DNA of 61,492 bases from Elusimicrobiota bacterium. GTDB lineage: Bacteria > Elusimicrobiota > Elusimicrobia > JACQJP01. The stretch is taken from positions 1 to 61,492 of the forward strand of contig JACQJP010000014.1 in the NCBI GenBank assembly GCA_016204975.1. Direction: 5' to 3'. Under the pieces are notes generated by a model that ran no database searches, was not told where the DNA came from, and saw only the letters and a list, made by a program, of their open reading frames with translations. Below, one piece after another: positions 25,175-33,646 of the stretch. Position 1 is the first letter of the stretch. Each line of letters begins with the position of its first letter. The translations under genes were made by a program, and so were the position numbers.

Positions 25175-26336
25175 GGCTGCACATCAAAAATTCAAGCGCC
25201 TACAAACCTTAGCCGGCCGTGGCTCGCGGCCTTGCTTCCTTTGGGGCCCGCGCCAAACCGGAAAAAGCACTCTCCTTAAGGAGCTTTTTCCGGCTGCACG
25301 CAACTACGACATCCTCTTATCCGAGGAGTTCGAGCGTCTCGTGAGAAAACCGTCTATTCTCCGCGAAGAAGTGTTGGCCTCTTCTTCGCCTCATGGATCT
25401 CCGATCGTGATCGACGAAGTTCAGAAGATTCCCTCGCTTCTTGACGAAATCCATTGGCTCATCCGGGAGCGAGCGGTTCCGTTCATCCTCTGCGGCTCCA
25501 GCCCCCGCAAGCTCATCCGCGGCGGAGGAGGACTCCTGGGCGGACGCGCCCTCAGATACGAGCTCCATCCTCTGGTCTACCCGGAAATTCCTGGCTTTGA
25601 CCTTGTACGGGCTCTCAATCACGGGTTGCTTGCGCCCCACTATGTATCCGACGATCCCATCCCCCAGCTCCATGCTTATGTGGGAAGCTATTTGAGGGAA
25701 GAGATCGCAGCGGAAGGCTTGGCGCGGAGCCTGCCTGTTTTTGCCCGTTTCCTGGAGTCGGCCGCATTCTCGAACGGCGAAATCATCAACTACCAGAATG
25801 TCGCCTCAGACTGCGGCGTCAGCCGGCCGACCGCCACGGCCTATTTCGAGATTCTTTCGGACACCCTCATCGGACGATTTCTCCCCTCATTCCGGAAGAG
25901 GCCCAAGCGTCGGGTCATTCAGGCACCCAAGTTCTATTTTTTCGACCTTGGGCTGGCGAACATGCTGCTCAAACGCGGCCGACTCGAACCCGGCGGGGAA
26001 GCTTTTGGGAAAGCTCTGGAGCACTTTATCCATCAAGAGATCATCGCGCACAGCCACTACAGCAGGCTTGGCTATCCCCTGTCGTTCTGGCGGACGGCCT
26101 CCCAACTCGAAGTGGACTTCATTCTGGGTGAAGGAGAGGTGGCCGTGGAGGTCAAGGCTGTTGCGCCGGTGTCGGAGCGCCATCTGCGGGGCCTGCGCGC
26201 TTTCCGCGAGGAATACCGGCCGCGCCGGTCCGTGGTGGTTTCTCTGGATGCCCGCCCCCGCATCATGGACGGAATCCAGGTGCTTCCTTGGAGAGAATTC
26301 CTTGAGGAGCTCTGGGCGGGCAAGCTCATCCACTGA
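25173..26336 (+). CDS. AAA_14/DUF4143-family ATPase with PD-(D/E)XK-like C terminus
   Basis: 387 residues. The AAA domain has Walker A GPRQTGKS (25-32), Walker B IVIDEVQKI (about 78-86) and sensor LCGSSPRKL. A winged-helix-like linker (NYQNVASDCGVSRPTATAYF) precedes the DUF4143 domain, where ALEHFIHQEII, EVDFILGEGEVAVEVKAV form the E-D-ExK pattern of a PD-(D/E)XK nuclease fold. These solitary ATPases are common horizontally transferred accessory genes of unknown role. It lies between etfA and the convergent DUF72 gene, and its promoter/start is unusual (see 25130-25174), suggesting a self-contained mobile cassette. Confidence 0.92.
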   Translation: MAAHQKFKRLQTLAGRGSRPCFLWGPRQTGKSTLLKELFPAARNYDILLSEEFERLVRKPSILREEVLASSSPHGSPIVIDEVQKIPSLLDEIHWLIRERAVPFILCGSSPRKLIRGGGGLLGGRALRYELHPLVYPEIPGFDLVRALNHGLLAPHYVSDDPIPQLHAYVGSYLREEIAAEGLARSLPVFARFLESAAFSNGEIINYQNVASDCGVSRPTATAYFEILSDTLIGRFLPSFRKRPKRRVIQAPKFYFFDLGLANMLLKRGRLEPGGEAFGKALEHFIHQEIIAHSHYSRLGYPLSFWRTASQLEVDFILGEGEVAVEVKAVAPVSERHLRGLRAFREEYRPRRSVVVSLDARPRIMDGIQVLPWREFLEELWAGKLIH

Positions 26337-26348
26337 AGCGTTTGCGGT

Positions 26349-27104
26349 TCAGGCCCGGGATGACTTACCTGAGACTAAGGTGGGGATGGCTCCTCGAAGG
26401 TGCCGGGCATCCTCAAACATGTGACGGTTATTGAAGAAGACGCAGCCGGTTTTTGAGCGGCACCACTGCGCCAGACGCTCCAGCTCCTGTGCCGAGTAGC
26501 GATGGCCGTGGTCAATGCGGCGTCCCACATAGGCCCCGTGCAGGCGCGCATAAGCGACCTTCCCAAAAAGCTCCCCATATTGCAGGGGGTCCCCACCAAA
26601 AAACAACCCCAGATCCCTGCAGATCTTCAAAACCAGTTTCCCATCCCAACGCTCGATCCACGGCTCCCACACAAACAGAAAATCCCCCCTGTGAATCTGT
26701 TTAAAAAAGCGGTAGAGGTTTCTCAAAAGCTCCGGGTGGGGATAAAAAGTTGGGGGGGTCTGAAACAGGATCCAGCGGGCCCGGAGCACCTGCGCCACTT
26801 CGGCGGTTCTGCGCCACGCTCGGAGCACCTCCTCGCTCCAACGGAAATAGCCGCACCGATCCCTTTGCCGACTGGAAAGCTTCTCCCGCAACCTCCGGTA
26901 GGTTGCACTTTGGGCAGGATGGGTGATGAGTTGCCAGGCCTTCACCGTGAATTCAAAATCCGCAGGGGCTTGCTTTCGCCACCTCTCGATGGTCCGCAGG
27001 GCCGGCAACTGATAAAAGGTGGAATCGATCTCCACGACCTCAAACTCCCGATAGTACCTCTGCTGGGATACGGGAAATCCGCAACAACCGATCTTCAAAG
27101 GCAT
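26349..27104 (-). CDS. DUF72 (YecE-like) TIM-barrel protein
   Basis: 251 residues of the DUF72 family: KIGCCGFP at the start, VVEIDSTFYQLPALRTIERW, ADFEFTVKAWQLITHPA, LFQTPPTFYP, YARLHGAY and FFNNRHMFEDARHL. The fold is a TIM barrel with an unknown reaction; the conserved acidic residues of EIDSTFY are kept. The start overlaps the end of thrC by 10 bp, so it is the last gene of the long minus-strand array. It converges with the AAA ATPase gene with 12 bp between stops. Confidence 0.92.
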   Translation of the reverse strand: MPLKIGCCGFPVSQQRYYREFEVVEIDSTFYQLPALRTIERWRKQAPADFEFTVKAWQLITHPAQSATYRRLREKLSSRQRDRCGYFRWSEEVLRAWRRTAEVAQVLRARWILFQTPPTFYPHPELLRNLYRFFKQIHRGDFLFVWEPWIERWDGKLVLKICRDLGLFFGGDPLQYGELFGKVAYARLHGAYVGRRIDHGHRYSAQELERLAQWCRSKTGCVFFNNRHMFEDARHLRGAIPTLVSGKSSRA

Positions 27105-28171
27105 GGTCGCAGTACCTTTTCCAAGGAGCGAAGCTGAGGAGGGATCAGAATCTTGCGAAACCTCCCCTTCAAAATGGTCTCAGGATCCTTGAGTCCGTGG
27201 CCGGTTAGAACACAAACGATTCGCAAGCCCGGGCTGGAGAGATTCCTATCCTTTTTTTGAAGACACCGGACCAGGCCGGCCACCCCGGTGGCCGAGGAGG
27301 GCTCGCAAAAAATCCCCTCGCTTCGGGCCAGATGATGGTACGCTTGCAGAATCTCCCGATCGGACACCGCCCCTATCTCTCCCCCCGACTCCTCCACAGC
27401 CATAACCGCTCCCTTCCAGGAGATGGGATTGCCGATCCGGATGGCGGTGGCCAGCGTCCGTGGCTTGAGAACCGGCCTGCCTAAAACGAGGGGGGCGGCC
27501 CCTTGGGCCTGAAAACCCATCATCTTGGGCAGGGCCCCTCCCCCCACCTTCCCTTGGGAGCGGAATATCTCCCGATACCCCATCCAGTACGCGGTGATGT
27601 TGCCGGCGTTGCCTACCGGCATAAACTGGTAATCCGGAAATCGGCCCAGGGCTTGCGTCACCTCGTAAGCGGCGGTCTTCTGCCCCTGCAGGCGGTAGGG
27701 ATTTAAGGAGTTCACCAGGGTCTTGTTCCACCTTTTCGCCGCTTGCCGTGCCAACGTCAAGGCCTGATCGAAGTTCCCCCGAACCTGCACCACCCGCGCC
27801 CCATGCGCCAAGGCCTGAACGAGTTTCCCCAAGGCCACCTTTCCGGCCGGAAGAAGGACCGTGCAAGAAAGCCCCGCCCGGGCCGCGTAGGCGGCCGCCG
27901 AGGCGGCGGTGTTGCCGGTGGAGGCGCAGAGAATTCCGGAGGAGCCCTCCTCCAGGGCCTTGGAAACGGCCAGGGCCATACCACGATCCTTAAAGGATCC
28001 GGTGGGGTTGGACCCCTCCCATTTCAGATACAGAATCTCCGCAGGAAGGCCGATTCGTCGCGCCAAGCGGGGCGCCGGCAAAAGAGGCGTGCTCCCCTCC
28101 TCCAAACTCACGATGGGAGTCCGGGAAGAAACCGGAAGAACCTTCCGAAAACGCTCCACGACTCCGGCCAT
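27095..28171 (-). CDS. thrC: Threonine synthase
   Basis: 358 residues, PLP fold type II. LEEGSTPLL, the PLP-lysine motif NPTGSFKDRGMALAVSKA, the phosphate loop pattern GNAGNITAYWMGY, ASTGNTAASAAAYAARAGL and CVLTGHGLKDPE are all typical of ThrC. It converts O-phosphohomoserine to threonine. It begins 6 bp after hom, and asd is five genes upstream in the same run, so aspartate-to-threonine enzymes are transcribed together. No thrB (homoserine kinase) gene is in the window. Confidence 0.95.
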   Translation of the reverse strand: MAGVVERFRKVLPVSSRTPIVSLEEGSTPLLPAPRLARRIGLPAEILYLKWEGSNPTGSFKDRGMALAVSKALEEGSSGILCASTGNTAASAAAYAARAGLSCTVLLPAGKVALGKLVQALAHGARVVQVRGNFDQALTLARQAAKRWNKTLVNSLNPYRLQGQKTAAYEVTQALGRFPDYQFMPVGNAGNITAYWMGYREIFRSQGKVGGGALPKMMGFQAQGAAPLVLGRPVLKPRTLATAIRIGNPISWKGAVMAVEESGGEIGAVSDREILQAYHHLARSEGIFCEPSSATGVAGLVRCLQKKDRNLSSPGLRIVCVLTGHGLKDPETILKGRFRKILIPPQLRSLEKVLRPCL

Positions 28172-28177
28172 GGCGTG

Positions 28178-29494
28178 CTAGTCCAACAGGCGAATAGAGA
28201 GGGGATCCCTCCGGACTCCGCGCAGCAAGCGGAGGCCGTGAAATGCCTTTTGAAAGCGCTCTTCCCGAGCGGAGTGGGTCACCAGCCGGATCGCGCAAGC
28301 CCCCTGCGAGGTGGCCTCCTGAAAGATCTCCGCGATGGAAACCCCTGCCCTTCCCAAAACCCCACAGACCTTGGACAAAACCCCGGGACGATCCCCCACC
28401 TGAAGTCTCAGAAAGTAGCGAAACACCTCTCCATCCAGGCTTTCCAGGCGAACAGGATGAGAGGATTGCGTAAACCCTGCGCCTCCGTGAAGGCAGACCC
28501 TCCGCTGTTGGCAAATCCAAACCAGGTCGCCCAAGACCGCGCTGGCCGCCGGATAGGCCCCGGCCCCCTTTCCATAAAAAAACAAATCCCCTGCCGCATC
28601 CGTCTCCACAAAAACCCCATTGTACTCCCCATGGACCGCAGCCAAGGGGTGCCCCAGGGGAACCAGCCTGGGATGCACCCAGGGCAGGACCCGGACCCCT
28701 TCACCTCGAAAACCTCCTAGAAACCGGAACCCCGCCAAAAGGCGCACCGCCCGGCCCAGTTTCTCCTGAGCGAAGATAACATCCTCCACAGAAACCCCGC
28801 CGATTCCCTCGCAGGGGATTCGGTTGCAACGCACCCAGCCTCCGGCAACCAAAGAAGCCAATACCGAAAGCTTGTGAGCGGAATCCACCCCCTCTGTGTC
28901 CATCCAGGAGCGCCTCTCCGCCAGACCTCTGCGCTGGGCCTCCTTCAGAGCTTCCCTTTGAGAAATCTTCCGGTGCGCCATCTGTGTCAGAACGAAGTTG
29001 GCGGTACCGTTTAAAATTCCCAACAGGGAGCGGACTCGGCTGGCGCTCAAGCCCTGCCGCAGAGAAAGCACAATGGGAATCCCCCCGGCCACCGCCGCCT
29101 CCAGCCCTAAAAATCGCCGAGCGACCTGCGCCCGATGCACCAGCTGCGGCCAAGAATGCGAAAGAAGCTGTTTATTGGCGGTGACGACGTGCTTGCCGGA
29201 AGCCAAAGCCTGGAGGATCAGTCCCCGCGCTGGAGCCACTCCCCCGATGAGCTCCACGACCACATCCACCGCAGGATCCCGGAGCGCCCGCCTAAAATCC
29301 TTCTCCAGACGGGGCCGCATTCCTACTGCCCCGAGCCTTCTCCACTTGGGGCCGACATGCCGGTCGCAAACCCAGGACAACTCCCACCGCGCTCCGGAGC
29401 GTCCCTCCAGCATGGGCTTCGACCGAGACAGAAGCCGCACCAGGCCCTGCCCCACCGTTCCCAAACCGACCAAACCGATCCGAAAAGGCTCCAT
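28178..29494 (-). CDS. hom: Homoserine dehydrogenase with ACT domain
   Basis: 438 residues. NAD(P)-binding Rossmann motif GLVGLGTVGQGLVRLL at residues 6-21, VVELIGG, the catalytic-Lys segment VTANKQLLS, GILNGTANFVLTQM and DTEGVDSAHKLSVLASL with the conserved Lys. Residues about 355-425 are an ACT domain (RLQVGDRPGVLSKVCGVLGR) for feedback by threonine. It reduces aspartate semialdehyde to homoserine. Spacing of 10 bp to the preceding membrane-protein gene and 6 bp to thrC shows operon membership. Confidence 0.95.
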   Translation of the reverse strand: MEPFRIGLVGLGTVGQGLVRLLSRSKPMLEGRSGARWELSWVCDRHVGPKWRRLGAVGMRPRLEKDFRRALRDPAVDVVVELIGGVAPARGLILQALASGKHVVTANKQLLSHSWPQLVHRAQVARRFLGLEAAVAGGIPIVLSLRQGLSASRVRSLLGILNGTANFVLTQMAHRKISQREALKEAQRRGLAERRSWMDTEGVDSAHKLSVLASLVAGGWVRCNRIPCEGIGGVSVEDVIFAQEKLGRAVRLLAGFRFLGGFRGEGVRVLPWVHPRLVPLGHPLAAVHGEYNGVFVETDAAGDLFFYGKGAGAYPAASAVLGDLVWICQQRRVCLHGGAGFTQSSHPVRLESLDGEVFRYFLRLQVGDRPGVLSKVCGVLGRAGVSIAEIFQEATSQGACAIRLVTHSAREERFQKAFHGLRLLRGVRRDPLSIRLLD

Positions 29495-29504
29495 CGGGTA
29501 TGGT

Positions 29505-29813
29505 TTAGATCAACTCCGGCCCCTCATCTTTTTTGGGACGTTCCACGACCTCCGGAAAACGCCGACCGGTCCGCAGAACATACCACGCCAGACCCAAGCA
29601 GGCCAAGCCATAGGCGAGTTCAAAACCCCCATAGCGAAGCCACTCCTGGCGGGACACAAAACCCCAGGGCTCCGGAGCATACAGATTCGCCTCCGGCTCC
29701 CCCCAGAATAGATCGTAAACCGCTTTGACGCAGACCAAAGACCCTACAAAGGCGAGAACCGTCGCCGCAAGGCGGAACAGCCCACGAATCTTCACTTTCT
29801 GCAGAGCCGCCAT
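29505..29813 (-). CDS. Small two-helix membrane protein
   Basis: 102 residues with hydrophobic segments at about 11-31 (LFRLAATVLAFVGSLVCVKA) and 62-82 (GGFELAYGLACLGLAWYVL), and a charged C-terminal tail. No family is recognised. It lies between rpsI (20 bp) and hom (10 bp) in the minus-strand array. Codon use resembles its neighbours. Confidence 0.68.
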   Translation of the reverse strand: MAALQKVKIRGLFRLAATVLAFVGSLVCVKAVYDLFWGEPEANLYAPEPWGFVSRQEWLRYGGFELAYGLACLGLAWYVLRTGRRFPEVVERPKKDEGPELI

Positions 29814-29833
29814 GGGTGAACGAGCGGGTAGGA

Positions 29834-30235
29834 CTATCGCTTAGAGTACTGGAAGCGTTTGCGGGCCTTGGGCTGGCCGGGCTTTTTGCGCTCCACCATC
29901 CTGGGATCGCGAGTCAAAAATCCCTCGCGGCGCATGAGTTTCTTGATCTTCTCATCCAGGGTGGCCAAGGCGCGCGCCAGGCCGTGTCGGACGGCCTCCG
30001 CCTGGCCGGTCACCCCGCCGCCATGAACCCGGATATAGAAATCATAGCCCTTAGATTCCGGAGCCAGCCTCAATGGAGCTAGGATTTCAAACTGATGGCG
30101 ACCATGTCCACCGAAGTGCTGCTCCACTGTTTTGGAGTTGACAAAAAGCTTGCCTTCCCCGGGAACCATGCGCACCTGAGCTACGGAGGTCTTCCGGCGG
30201 CCGGTAGCCCAAATGGGCTCTGCTCCTTTGGTCAT
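29834..30235 (-). CDS. rpsI: 30S ribosomal protein S9
   Basis: 133 residues. ATGRRKTSVAQVRMVPGEGK at the start, HGGGVTGQAEAVRHGLARAL in the middle, and the tail GFLTRDPRMVERKKPGQPKA then RKRFQYSKR, which ends in the universal KR contacting P-site tRNA. Its start overlaps the rplM stop by 4 bp, the conserved rplM-rpsI pair. Confidence 0.98.
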   Translation of the reverse strand: MTKGAEPIWATGRRKTSVAQVRMVPGEGKLFVNSKTVEQHFGGHGRHQFEILAPLRLAPESKGYDFYIRVHGGGVTGQAEAVRHGLARALATLDEKIKKLMRREGFLTRDPRMVERKKPGQPKARKRFQYSKR

Positions 30236-30675
30236 GGCCAGGGAACCTTCACCGGCGCCTGCGCCTGGTGGGGATGCTCCGGCCCCGCATAAACCTTGAG
30301 CCTTCCCATCCGAAGGTCCCGAAGTCGATTGGGATTTAACATACGCTTGACCGCCAGCTCCACCACCCTCCGGGGGTCCTTCTCCATCTGTCTACGGATG
30401 GGAATGATCTTTTTACCGGAGGCGTAACCGGAGTGGCGGAAGTAAACCTTTTGGTCAATCTTATTTCCGGTCAAGCCCACCTTGCCGGCATTGGTGATGA
30501 CCACAAAATCCCCACAGTCCACGTGGGGATCGTAGAAAGGCTTGTGCTTGCCGATCAAAAAACCCGCCGCCTGCGAAGCCAAACGCCCCAGAGGCCTTCC
30601 CTCCGCATCCAAGTGGAGCCACCGCCGCCTCTGCCGGGCATACTCCGGGCTGGCCGAAAAAACTTTTTGAAACAT
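30232..30675 (-). CDS. rplM: 50S ribosomal protein L13
   Basis: 147 residues from the ATG at 30675 (GGGGA about eight bases upstream; an ATG at 30687 would add four residues). Typical motifs are WLHLDAEGRPLGRLASQAAG, HVDCGDFVVITNAGKVGLTG, KVYFRHSGYASG and VELAVKRMLNPNRLRDLRM, with the C-terminal YAGPEHPHQAQ. The frame stays open far upstream but that part overlaps asd and has no L13 sequence. It is 37 bp downstream of asd. Confidence 0.97.
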   Translation of the reverse strand: MFQKVFSASPEYARQRRRWLHLDAEGRPLGRLASQAAGFLIGKHKPFYDPHVDCGDFVVITNAGKVGLTGNKIDQKVYFRHSGYASGKKIIPIRRQMEKDPRRVVELAVKRMLNPNRLRDLRMGRLKVYAGPEHPHQAQAPVKVPWP

Positions 30676-30712
30676 GGCGATCCCCATTGTACCACATCCT
30701 GAGCCACAAACT

Positions 30713-31723
30713 CTACAGCCAGCGGCGAAGGAGAAGCTCCTCGGCGATCTGTACGGCGTTGAAGGCCGCCCCTTTGAGCAGGTTGTCCGCCACCACCCAA
30801 AAAGACAAAACATTGCCGGACATTTCTTTCTCCTGACGGACGCGCCCCACAAAAACCGGCAGGGCTCCCGCGCTGTCCAGCGGGGTGGGATAGTTTGGGT
30901 TTCGGAGAATGCGCAGCCCGGGAAAGCGTCTCAGAACCCGAACCGCCCTCCTTTCGGAAAGAGCTCGACGGGTCTGGACCCACACCGCCTCGGAGTGTCC
31001 CCTAAAGACAGGGACCCGAACCGTGATCGCGGAAAGGCCCAGGCGCGGAAGTCCCAGGATTTTTCTGACCTCCCGAACGATCTTTCTCTCCTCCAGGCAA
31101 AGTCCATCCCTGCCGAATCCCCCAATCTGAGGAAAGAGATTGAAGAGAATCCTCCTGGGGAAAAGTCTGGGAGAGGGAATCGGCCGCCCTCGGGCCCAAG
31201 CCCGGGCCTGTTGTTCCAATTCCCGCATCGCCGGACCGCCGGCCCCGGAAACCGATTGGTAGCTGGCCACCCAGACGCGCCGGAGAGTTGCCTCCAGATG
31301 CAGGGGATAAAGAGCCAGGACCAGCTGAACAGTGGAACAGTTGGGACCGGCAATCAACCGGCGGTCCCTGCGGAGCCGGCGCGCATTGATTTCCGGAACG
31401 ACCAGGGGCACCTGAGGGTCCATGCGATAGGTGGAGGATTCATCCACGACCCACGCCCCCTGGAAAACCGCCCAGGGGGCAAACCGCCGCGTGGTCTGCT
31501 CATCCGTGGAAAAAAAAGCCAGACGACAATCCCGAAGCCCGGCCTTGGAGAGTTTCTCCACGCGCAGGCCGCGCCCCCGAAATGGGATTCTTTGTCCTGA
31601 AGACCTCTGGGTGGCGAAAAGCCTCAGCTCCCTCAATGGAAAGCGCCGCTTCTCCAGAAGCCGGATGAGTTCCCTGCCCACCATCCCCGTCGCTCCCACC
31701 GCCGCCACCTTAAAACCGCTCAT
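30713..31723 (-). CDS. asd: Aspartate-semialdehyde dehydrogenase
   Basis: 336 residues from the ATG at 31723. KVAAVGATGMVGRELIRLLE is the NADP-binding motif; the nucleophile Cys is in AGPNCSTVQLVLAL; SYQSVSGAGGPAMREL and RVPVFRGHSEAVWV hold substrate and catalytic-His regions. It reduces aspartyl phosphate to the semialdehyde shared by Lys, Met and Thr synthesis. The start codon overlaps the stop of the Yip1-like gene (ATGA). An open frame extends upstream to 32224 but it is only the antisense-like readthrough of that neighbour. Confidence 0.96.
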   Translation of the reverse strand: MSGFKVAAVGATGMVGRELIRLLEKRRFPLRELRLFATQRSSGQRIPFRGRGLRVEKLSKAGLRDCRLAFFSTDEQTTRRFAPWAVFQGAWVVDESSTYRMDPQVPLVVPEINARRLRRDRRLIAGPNCSTVQLVLALYPLHLEATLRRVWVASYQSVSGAGGPAMRELEQQARAWARGRPIPSPRLFPRRILFNLFPQIGGFGRDGLCLEERKIVREVRKILGLPRLGLSAITVRVPVFRGHSEAVWVQTRRALSERRAVRVLRRFPGLRILRNPNYPTPLDSAGALPVFVGRVRQEKEMSGNVLSFWVVADNLLKGAAFNAVQIAEELLLRRWL

Positions 31724-32364
31724 AAAAATAAAAGCACTTTCATGGCGTCCTCCGAAACCCATCCCCGGGCATAGGCAAAAAACAGAAAACCGGCCACCGG
31801 AAGCGAACAGATCACAAAGGCCAGAAAGGCCTTGGGCAGGGAAAGTCCCGAAATGGCCCGAACGCCCAGGATGGCGATTCCCGTCGCCCACAGGCTCATC
31901 CCCAGTTCTGAGACACGATAAAGCGCCTCTGAGCGCAGACGGACCGCCACCTCCAAAGGAAGAAACAAAAGAAGATAGAAAAGATGGAGCCAAAGCCCGA
32001 GATGGAAAAGGGGAGAAAAACCGGTCGGACGACGAAAGGCCCGCAACAGACCCCACAAAAGAAAAATGGATCCAGCGGTCAGCACCAGGCCCCAAAGACC
32101 GACCCCCAGCCAAAATCCGAACCCATGGACCGAGGCAGGAACCATCTCTCCCCCCTGCGGAAACCCAGGCGGAAGGCGCGAGTAAAAAAGTGCTGCGGCT
32201 GACACGCCTAAGCCGTAGACCCACAGCCCACCGACGAGGGCTTCGCCTGAGCCCAGGGCCTCAAAGGCACGCTGGGGACGGCGTAGAAAATGGAGAGCGA
32301 TCCTCAGCGTGCCGGTGCCCGGCGCTGAGCTGGGGGTATCGGCGGGGCCTTCAAAGTTCGCCAT
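31720..32364 (-). CDS. Yip1-like integral membrane protein
   Basis: 214 residues with five hydrophobic segments after a short soluble N terminus. The opening IALHFLRRPQRAFEAL followed by multiple TM helices resembles the bacterial YIP1 family (trafficking-domain-like membrane proteins of unknown function in bacteria). It overlaps the MFS gene by 14 bp and asd by 4 bp, so it is tightly embedded in the array. Family assignment is tentative. Confidence 0.68.
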   Translation of the reverse strand: MANFEGPADTPSSAPGTGTLRIALHFLRRPQRAFEALGSGEALVGGLWVYGLGVSAAALFYSRLPPGFPQGGEMVPASVHGFGFWLGVGLWGLVLTAGSIFLLWGLLRAFRRPTGFSPLFHLGLWLHLFYLLLFLPLEVAVRLRSEALYRVSELGMSLWATGIAILGVRAISGLSLPKAFLAFVICSLPVAGFLFFAYARGWVSEDAMKVLLFL

Positions 32365-33637
32365 CTTGCTGGGAATCCTCCGGATGCACAGAATACAAAA
32401 TCATAGCCCCGACGGCAAAGAAGCCCAACAGGGAAAAGATGGCCCACCTCGGGCTCCCGGTCCACGTACGGATGACGGCAAAGAAGAGAGGGCCCAGCAC
32501 CGCAAAGAATTTCCCGGAAAAAGAGTAAAAGCCGAAAAACTCCGCCGACCTCCCACGGGGAGTCAACCGGGCATAGAGGGAGCGGCTCACCGCTTGGGTC
32601 CCGCCCAGAACGAGTCCAATGAGGGTCGCAGAGATCCAGAACTCCGGAACGCTGCGCATCCAGAGAGCCCAGAACAAAATTCCCATCCAGACCCAAAGGC
32701 TAACCGTCAGGGTCTCTCGATCTCCCCAGCGATCCGCCGTGCGGCCAAAAGCTATGGATCCCACAAAGGCCACCGCCTGCACCCACAGAAAGCACCCGAT
32801 AATGGAGGAGGTCCCCATCCCGAGCTCCTCCGCCGCAAAGACGGAGGCCATTACGATCACCGTCTCCACCCCATCGTTGTAGAAAAGATACGCCAGGAGA
32901 AACTTGGCCAGTTGGCGATAGCGCCGGACCTCCTTCAGGGTTCTCCAGAGGCTGCGCAAGCCCGCGGAAAAGGACCGTCGAATCCCCACCGGGCCCACCC
33001 TGGTCCTTTCCGAAACCCACAGGAAAAACGGCAGGGAAAAGAGAAACCACCAAACGGAAACGGTGAGAAAGGTGGCCCGCACCGGCATGTGGTTCTCCAC
33101 GGAGATGTGAAAAAAGGAGGGACTTTGAACCATCCATAGGTTCAGCCCCAGGCAAAGTCCGCCCCCCAAGTACCCCAGGGCCCACCCCAGGCCGGAGACC
33201 TGTCCCATGCGACTGGAGTCCGCCAACTCCGGAAGAAAGGCATTGTAAAAGGAGAAGGCGCCGGCAAAGCCGAGGTTGGCCAAAGCAAAGAGCAATAGGC
33301 CCCACTCCGCTTCTCCGGGCCGTACGCTGAAGAGCCCGGCCGTCCCTAGACAACCCAACAGGGTGAAGAAAAAAAGAAATTTCTTCTTGCTACCCGAGGC
33401 GTCCGCCACCGCCCCAAGCCACGGGGCAAGAAAAGCTGAGATCAGTGTAGAGCCGGAAACCGCCAGGGCCCACAAGGCGGAGCCCGGTATCCCGTAAAGT
33501 CCCTCCCGGGCCACCGCGGTGACAAAATAGACGCTGAAGACGACGGTGACGACCGTGGTGGAGAAGGCGGAATTGGCAAAGTCGTAGAGAGCCCACCACC
33601 AAACCTCCCGACGGTTCCCAGGGATCCGCACCGGCAC
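32351..33637 (-). CDS. MFS transporter, UMF1/ATG22-like family
   Basis: 428 residues with about 12 TM helices. WWWALYDFANSAFSTTVVTV near the N terminus, GALADAS-like LGAVADASGSKKKFLFF between TM2 and TM3, and GLVLGGTQAVSRSLYARLTP are hallmarks of the UMF1 family (vacuole effluxer Atg22-like MFS), whose bacterial members probably export amino acids or small metabolites. It starts 9 bp after the EF-like gene and overlaps the Yip1-like gene by 14 bp. Confidence 0.88.
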   Translation of the reverse strand: MPVRIPGNRREVWWWALYDFANSAFSTTVVTVVFSVYFVTAVAREGLYGIPGSALWALAVSGSTLISAFLAPWLGAVADASGSKKKFLFFFTLLGCLGTAGLFSVRPGEAEWGLLLFALANLGFAGAFSFYNAFLPELADSSRMGQVSGLGWALGYLGGGLCLGLNLWMVQSPSFFHISVENHMPVRATFLTVSVWWFLFSLPFFLWVSERTRVGPVGIRRSFSAGLRSLWRTLKEVRRYRQLAKFLLAYLFYNDGVETVIVMASVFAAEELGMGTSSIIGCFLWVQAVAFVGSIAFGRTADRWGDRETLTVSLWVWMGILFWALWMRSVPEFWISATLIGLVLGGTQAVSRSLYARLTPRGRSAEFFGFYSFSGKFFAVLGPLFFAVIRTWTGSPRWAIFSLLGFFAVGAMILYSVHPEDSQQDGEL

Positions 33638-33646
33638 CCTCCGATG

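Noticed and set aside
30676..30852. Upstream extension of rplM
   Set aside because: Low-complexity sequence over the 3' end of asd; L13 homology begins at 30675 with a suitable ribosome site.
31724..32224. Upstream extension of asd to 503 codons
   Set aside because: The Asd fold starts at the ATG at 31723; the extra region is another frame of the Yip1-like gene, whose stop overlaps the asd start.
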